The position numbers were made by a program, and so were the translations under genes. Of a stretch of DNA of 64,000 nt, positions 58,960-64,000 are shown piece by piece. The notes beneath the pieces were generated by a model, which saw only the letters and a list, made by a program, of their open reading frames with translations, had not been told where the DNA came from and searched no databases. Source of the stretch: Heterohyrax brucei (lineage: Eukaryota; Chordata; Mammalia; Hyracoidea; Procaviidae); assembly GCA_028571685.1 (NCBI GenBank), contig CM053142.1, positions 132,858,796 to 132,922,795 of the forward strand, given 5' to 3'. Within the stretch, counting starts at the first letter, position 1, and each line of letters starts with the position of its first letter.

Positions 58960-59832
58960 AGAAATCCAATAATTATTTGATAAACAATGAAAAGAACTGT
59001 AGACACAAAAAGAAACAAGCTACCAGAAACAAGAGTAAACAACATCTTGGAGAATTAGATACTGACAGACTTCAGATATTGAAATTATCAGATAAAAACA
59101 AAAAGTAACCATGCTTAATATGTGTGCAGAACTATAACACAGAGTGAAAAACATAGGGAAAGAGAAAAAGACAAATCAAAACTGACCAGGAAGATTTGAA
59201 ACTAACCACTTGGAGCTTCTAAAAACAAAAATGTAATAAATGAAATTTAAAACTCAACTGAAGGGTTAAAAGGCATATTAATATAGCTGGCGAGAATTAA
59301 TTAACAGATTACAGCACTTTCAAAACACTGAAATTGTTATCCTGGAGACAAAAAGGTGTAAAACATTGAATTTATGTAAAACATAAAATTTGGAGCCACA
59401 GATTACAGAGTGTAATAAGCTAGTATATTCAGAAAGAAATAATTCAAGTAGGAAAAGTAATATTGGATGAAATAATGGCTAACAATTTTTAAAATTTATA
59501 AAGGACATTGCCACATTTAAAATGTCCAAAAAATCTTAAATAGTATAAATAAAAAGAAATCCAGACCTAATCACATAGCATAAAGCTGTAGAGCAAAGAC
59601 AAGAGTATCTTCAAAGCAAGTAGAAAGAAAAGAGTGATTAGCCACAAAGGAGACATAATTCAACTGACTGCTAATTTCTTAATAACAACAGTGGGAACCA
59701 GAAATAATGAAATATGGCACATTTGTATACTTAATGAAGTGATCATCTGAGAATGAAAGTGAAACAAAAATACATTGTCTGAAAAAAAAAGAGAATGCAG
59801 GGGGGAGAGATTTATTACCAAAAAATCCTTAC
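58960..59832 (+). mobile_element. Old L1-like fragment (carries the left arm of the inverted repeat)
   Basis: 'tgtaataaatgaaatttaaa' and 'gaaataatggctaacaattt' followed by aaaaagaaatccagacctaatc resemble the 5' coding region of an old L1 (L1M/HAL1 type). No frame survives. Family placement is tentative. Confidence 0.45.
59054..59256 (+). repeat. Near-perfect inverted repeat, left arm (203 bp)
   Basis: Reverse complement of 59833-60035 at 201 of 203 positions with no indel by direct reading. Both differences are transitions: one near 59087 (gaaattatcag against gaaattgtcag), the other near 59137 (actataacaca against actatagcaca). The arm ends are sharp: outside them the sequences differ at once. 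Confidence 0.96.
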
Positions 59833-60035
59833 TGAGTTTTAAATTTCATTTATTACATTTTTGTTTTTAGAAGCTCCAAGTGGTTAGTTTCAAATCTTCC
59901 TGGTCAGTTTTGATTTGTCTTTTTCTCTTTCCCTATGTTTTTCACTCTGTGCTATAGTTCTGCACACATATTAAGCATGGTTACTTTTTGTTTTTATCTG
60001 ACAATTTCAATATCTGAAGTCTGTCAGTATCTAAT
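59833..60035 (-). repeat. Near-perfect inverted repeat, right arm (203 bp)
   Basis: Inverted copy of 59054-59256. The spacer is 59257-59832 (576 bases). The L1-like coding trace of the left arm is present here on the minus strand, and neither flank of this arm continues it. Confidence 0.96.
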
Positions 60036-61206
60036 GAATGTGCTTCAAAGAAGGTAAAAATGATCTCAGAAAGTGCTGAGATGCAGCTAAGTATATGGGC
60101 ACTCTAAGAAAATTAGTTATACATACTTTTGATTTTTCTAGCAAGTCAAGATTTTTTTTTGTCAGTAGTAACTTAGTATGCTTTCCCCGGCAATACACAT
60201 TTTTAAAAACAGTTTTAAAATGTTACTAGCTGGGATGAATTTTGTATTTCTATAGTCCAAGATACTTGCTTCTGGTTAGCAAATACATTTCTAGGACAGC
60301 TTGCTCCATCTAAATCTGAAAACTGAGAAAAGAAGCAGTCAGATCAGCAGGAAGAGCAAATGTTGCAAATGGAAGAAAACATAGACAGATGGTTCCATCT
60401 GTGTTAGATCACAGTGAACCATTATGAAGGCAAGTAAGGACATTAATTGTTCAGCATTTACATGGTGAAATGAGAGAAAATAATTCAATATTTACAGATA
60501 ACTTTCTTTACAACCTATAGGCAAGAACCACTGGTGAAAATGCATGATGTTTATGTCCTAGAAGAAATGAAAAGATCTGGCATTTTCCCACAAACTCATC
60601 TTGGGGTTGCATCTGCAGAGATAGAGTCTTCATCAGACTATTTATCCTGTGTTACTTTTGTTTGATGTGTTTTCTATTAATCCAAAGTCATGAGGTATTA
60701 GGAAAAACTAGAGATATTTGTTTACTAAAAAGTCAAGTTATAAGCCTCATTTCAGTTAATACAGATGTCTTTCAATAATTGTCATTGAAGAATGTGACAC
60801 TTTTGCCTTTCAAAGGCAAATTGTTGAAGACAGCAATAGTTTTTCCCATCCATACCCTAACTTAAAAATTAACTTTTCTTCTTTCAACATCTTTATCCCA
60901 GTCTTCAGGATCAAAATTTCTGTTCTTAGCTACATTTACTTCAGAAAGACACAAACAGAAAATGGTATTTTATAATTACTTGCAGTATTACTAATTGGTA
61001 GCTCTTCCAAGTTTGCATTTTTAAACAAATTTTATCCAACAGAATGAAACAATAGTTGCTAAAATATTGAGCAACATGGAAAATTTATGAACATCTGTTA
61101 TATCAACGTGGTAAGCTAACTCATATAGGAATGGACTTTTTTCAAAATAACTGGCTAGCAATTAGTAGGAAAAGTAAGATCAAATCCCTACCTCAGATTG
61201 TAAGAA
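60036..61206. other. No gene seen; short perfect palindrome
   Basis: At 60802-60820 TTTGCCTTT, one C, then AAAGGCAAA. Otherwise AT-rich with no coding or repeat signature. Confidence 0.5.
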
Positions 61207-61295
61207 AGACAGTTGCCACTAAGTCAGTTTCAACTCAGCAAGCTCACGTGTGTCATGATTTCAAGGCCTGAATTTTCTGAAGTAGATCCTCCTAG
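61207..61295 (-). mobile_element. AfroSINE tail fragment
   Basis: 'cagttgccactaagtcagtt' and 'tcaaggcctgaattttctga' match parts of the SINE 3' half complement. Strongly worn. Confidence 0.55.
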
Positions 61296-61419
61296 AAAAT
61301 AAAAAATTCAAGGTTAATATATAGTTTAAAAAAATAAAGCATTAAAATTCAGAAGAAAATACAACGGAAGAATATTTTTATTGCTCTTGGTATAGGAATG
61401 CCTTTCTTACTTAGCATGC

Positions 61420-61650
61420 GTCTTAGTTACTTAGTGCTGCCCTAACAAGAAACTCAAGTGGGTGAATTTAAAGAACAGAAATTTATTTTCTTACAAATTT
61501 TGGAGGCTAAAATTCCAAACCAGAGTCTCATCTGTGTCAGTTCTTTCTGTTGGCCTCTCCCTTAGCTTCTGGTGATTGCTGGCAATACTTGGCCATCCTT
61601 TGCTGTTTACAGATGCATTTGTACCACGTTCCCCTGTGTATCTCTGTGTC
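61420..61650 (-). mobile_element. LTR fragment of another MaLR-like subfamily
   Basis: 'cttagttacttagtgctgcc', 'aacagaaatttattttctta' and 'caaattttggaggctaaaat' are typical of antisense MaLR-type LTR ends. It is cut where mariner copy 4 begins. Confidence 0.65.
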
Positions 61651-61746
61651 TATGAGAGTCCATGAACTTAGTTGTTCTGAGTGCTACATATGTCATTGCT
61701 GAATATCACTGCAATTACCTTCAAAGCACTCTCCTTGGAAAGCTAT

Positions 61747-63694
61747 TGTCTTAGTCATTGGGTACTGCTCTAACAGAAAATACCATGAGTGGAAAGTTTC
61801 ATGAGGAGAAGCTTTTATTGTCACAGTCCGGTAAGCCACAAATCCATTCCTAAGCTACAAGTCCACTCAATATGAAAAATCATCACAGTCCACTAGGCTG
61901 AGTCCACACCCAGTGAGAGCATCTTAGCACAGGAACCTCAGATTCAAAGGACGTGCTCTGCTCTCGGTGCTTCTCTCTCGGTGGTGTGAGGTTCCCAACT
62001 TCCTCAGCTCACTTCTCTACCTTCTATTCCACAAGCTTGGGTCCTGCCTCACTAACACAACTGCAAACAATTCTCCATCATCAATATCACAGAGGCAGGA
62101 TTCACAACACATGAGAGGAAGGGCACCATATTGGAACTCCAAACCAAGTCAAATCAACACATACATTTTTTTTGTCTTCTTCTTCTTTTTTTTTTATTTT
62201 TTCTTATTTAACACGACTGAATGAAAATGTACATTCCCGTATAAATTTACATACCCACCTATATGCAGCTTCCACTGCTCTCCCTGTCCGTTGACAGCAC
62301 ACTATTCCTCTCTGTTCCATACATGTCTCATCCTCCCAACAGCCTCCTTTCCCCTCCTCTCCGTCCACTCCCCTTCCTCCAGCCAGAGGTCTGCAGGATG
62401 ATATCCTATAGATGTACAGAACCATAAAGTGCATCCAATATATGCTCACTCTGCATTGCCAAGTCCAATCTATTCCTGTCCAAAGAGTGGACCTTCGTTA
62501 TAATTTATGGGAAAGGGCAGCATCAGGGCCGGGGGCCATGCTCCCAGGGGAACCCAGAAACCGCTGGACCATCAACTGAGGTCTTTTAGTGGAAATCTCA
62601 GGATGCACCCCTTTTTATTCTTGTGTTGCCAGTGAGACTCCTCTCTGTGAGCTCCATTGTGGCTATCACTGGTGGTGGCTGGGCACCATCTGGTTCTCCC
62701 GGTCCCAAGTCAATGTAGGCACCCACTCTTGCGGGTCTCTCTGTCATCTAGGTTGTCTTTACCACATGTCATTTTGGTCCTCGGTGAGCATCCATTCCTG
62801 CTGAGTTGGGATCATTTGCTGTGTCCTCAGATGGCAGCTTGGCAGCTTTTAAGACCCCAGACGCCACTCACCGATGTGGGGTGCAGAGAGCTCTCTTAGC
62901 AAAACATTAGTTGTGCCAATTGGCCTCGATTTTGCCTAAGAGCATGGTCCCCTGCCCCCTGCCCCAGCTACTCTATCCTTGCAATATTGGGTTAAGATGG
63001 AAGGAGTACTCAGGTTATGCTGAAGTCTACTTAATGTTGTTCTTGTTTCCAATGTGTGCTATCACTGCTTTCTCCCAACCAGATTTCTAGCAGCTATCTA
63101 AACTAAACCCTCCCCTCCTCGCCCTCCCTCCCTCCCCTTCCTTGCAGCTGTCAAAGAGTCTTTTCTTCTATACACAATTCTGTTTTTGAGATCTTATCGT
63201 AGAGGTCTCATACAGTATTTGTCCTTTTGTCGCTTACTACTTTCACTCAACATAATGTCTTCCAGTTGAAACCAGGTTAGGAGATGTTTCCTGTAATCAT
63301 CGTTATTCTTAATCATCGCATAGTGCTCCATTGAGTATATGTACCATAGTTTACCTATCCATTCTTCTGTTGTTGGGCATCTGGGTTGATTCCATCTTTT
63401 CGTTATCATGGACTGTGCTGCGATAAACATTCTGGTGCATGTGTCCGTTGGTATGAAAGGCCTTGATTCTGTAGGATATATTGCAAGTAGTGGAATTACT
63501 CGGTCAAATGGTATATCGATATTCATTTTTTTAAGGAAGCACCAGATTGCTTTCCAAAGAGGCTGGACCATTTTGCAACCGCACCAACAGTGTAGGAGGA
63601 TTCCACTTTCTCCACAGCCTCTCCAGCATTTGTTGTTTTGTGTTTTCTGGATCAACACATACATTTTGGGGGGGACACAGTTCAATCCATGACA
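61747..63694 (-). mobile_element. LTR, ERVL/MaLR-like, inserted in mariner and itself split by L1
   Basis: Own sequence is 61747-62169 plus 63668-63694, about 450 bases, from TGTCTTAGTCATTGGGTACT to gttcaatccatgaca. A perfect 5-base duplication, gctat, flanks it at 61742-61746 and 63695-63699. The L1 at 62170-63650 lies in it. Confidence 0.9.
62170..63650 (-). mobile_element. Young 5'-truncated L1 (ORF2 C-terminus and 3'UTR)
   Basis: About 1.48 kb, minus strand. A T-rich start (62170-62205) is its poly(A) complement. A 17-base perfect duplication, atcaacacatacatttt, flanks it at 62153-62169 and 63651-63667. ORF2 C-terminal codons run open from about 63650 down to 63194, including a cysteine-rich CWRGCGESG..LHCWC stretch, and end at KDKYC.RPLR. 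An open tail and a perfect duplication point to a recent insertion. Truncated, so not mobile. Confidence 0.95.
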
Positions 63695-63921
63695 GCTATG
63701 CAATGATGCCATTGCTGAGTCCACCCTTCAAAGCAATTTTGGAACTCTTTCTGGAATGGCCATTGTGCACAGTGACAAGGTGGCAAGTTTGCAAACTTAA
63801 TTGTATAGTACTCTGTGAGGGAGTTTTTAGCCAGTAAACAAATAACTGTATGGGAACACCCTTTCTAATCACCTGATCTAGCCCCCAGTGACTTTTTTCT
63901 TTACCCAAAGATAAAGGAAAT

Positions 63922-64000
63922 TGTCTTAGTCACCTAGTACCGCTCTAATAGAAAATACCACGAGTGGAAGGCTTCATGAAGAGAAGCTTTATTGAGACAG
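63922..64000 (-). mobile_element. LTR, ERVL/MaLR-like, running off the window
   Basis: TGTCTTAGTCACCTAGTACC followed by 'gaagagaagctttattgaga', close to the start of the LTR at 61747. Only its first 79 bases are in view. It cuts mariner copy 4. Confidence 0.85.

Larger units (their letters stand above)
61653..63921 (+). mobile_element. Palindromic Tc1/mariner derivative, copy 4, interrupted
   Basis: Pieces 61653-61746 and 63695-63921, preceded by TA (61651-61652). The left arm is 'ccatgaacttagttgttctg' to cttggaaagctat; after the inserted LTR it resumes at gctatgcaatgatgcc and runs through the transposase C-terminal segment (REFL/FLASKQ-like and SPDLAPSD-like codons near 63820-63890). Its right part is cut off by the LTR at 63922. 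Confidence 0.82.

Noticed and set aside
63194-63724. Longest open frame (176 residues, minus strand)
   Set aside because: It is the end of L1 ORF2 in a 5'-truncated copy; its first ~25 codons lie in flanking LTR and mariner DNA, so it is not a host gene.
1-64000. CRISPR-like or other regularly spaced repeat arrays
   Set aside because: Repeats are dispersed SINE, LINE, LTR and mariner copies plus microsatellites; there is no regular spacing.

Overview
This window is non-coding mammalian DNA, almost certainly from an afrotherian and most likely an elephant or close relative. The case rests on three repeat types seen together: many tRNA-derived SINEs of the AfroSINE type, RTE (BovB-like) LINEs whose 3' tails resemble the SINE tails, and L1 elements of one characteristic 3'UTR type. 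The lineage call comes from remembered repeat families, not from a database search. I found no exon, transcript, RNA gene, CRISPR array or bacterial-type gene. Every long open frame I examined is a decayed transposon frame or the antisense of one. The window reads as intergenic or intronic AT-rich DNA filled by successive waves of insertions.

Layout. 1-6.5 kb: several L1 pieces in both orientations, with an ERVL/MaLR-like LTR inside the first and a younger L1 inside the third. 6.7-8.4 kb: a SINE, an LTR and an RTE 3' end. 8.5-16.2 kb: a near full-length RTE split by a 4.1 kb class I endogenous retrovirus (decayed gag, pro and env remain; RT and integrase are gone) and by a second LTR-like insertion. 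16.8-24.7 kb: LTRs, SINEs, an antisense L1/HAL1-type 5' half and an old L1 3' end. 24.8-32.7 kb: two palindromic mariner derivatives, MIR and L2 relics, and quiet sequence. 32.9-39.3 kb: three minus-strand RTE copies with SINEs. 39.7-58.9 kb: quiet DNA with scattered SINEs, L1 ends, L2/MIR relics, microsatellites, a third mariner derivative and an RTE shortened to its two ends. 59.0-60.0 kb: an almost perfect 203 bp inverted repeat. 61.4-64.0 kb: an L1 inside an LTR inside a fourth mariner derivative, with target-site duplications that give the order of events.

The most unusual signals are (1) the inverted repeat at 59054-59256 / 59833-60035, whose arms match at 201 of 203 positions although they lie in apparently old L1-like sequence, and (2) four copies of one foldback mariner derivative, in which the left end is an inverted copy of the right end including the transposase C-terminus. 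All repeat names, boundaries and relative ages are by eye; RepeatMasker or Dfam alignment would be needed to fix subfamilies.
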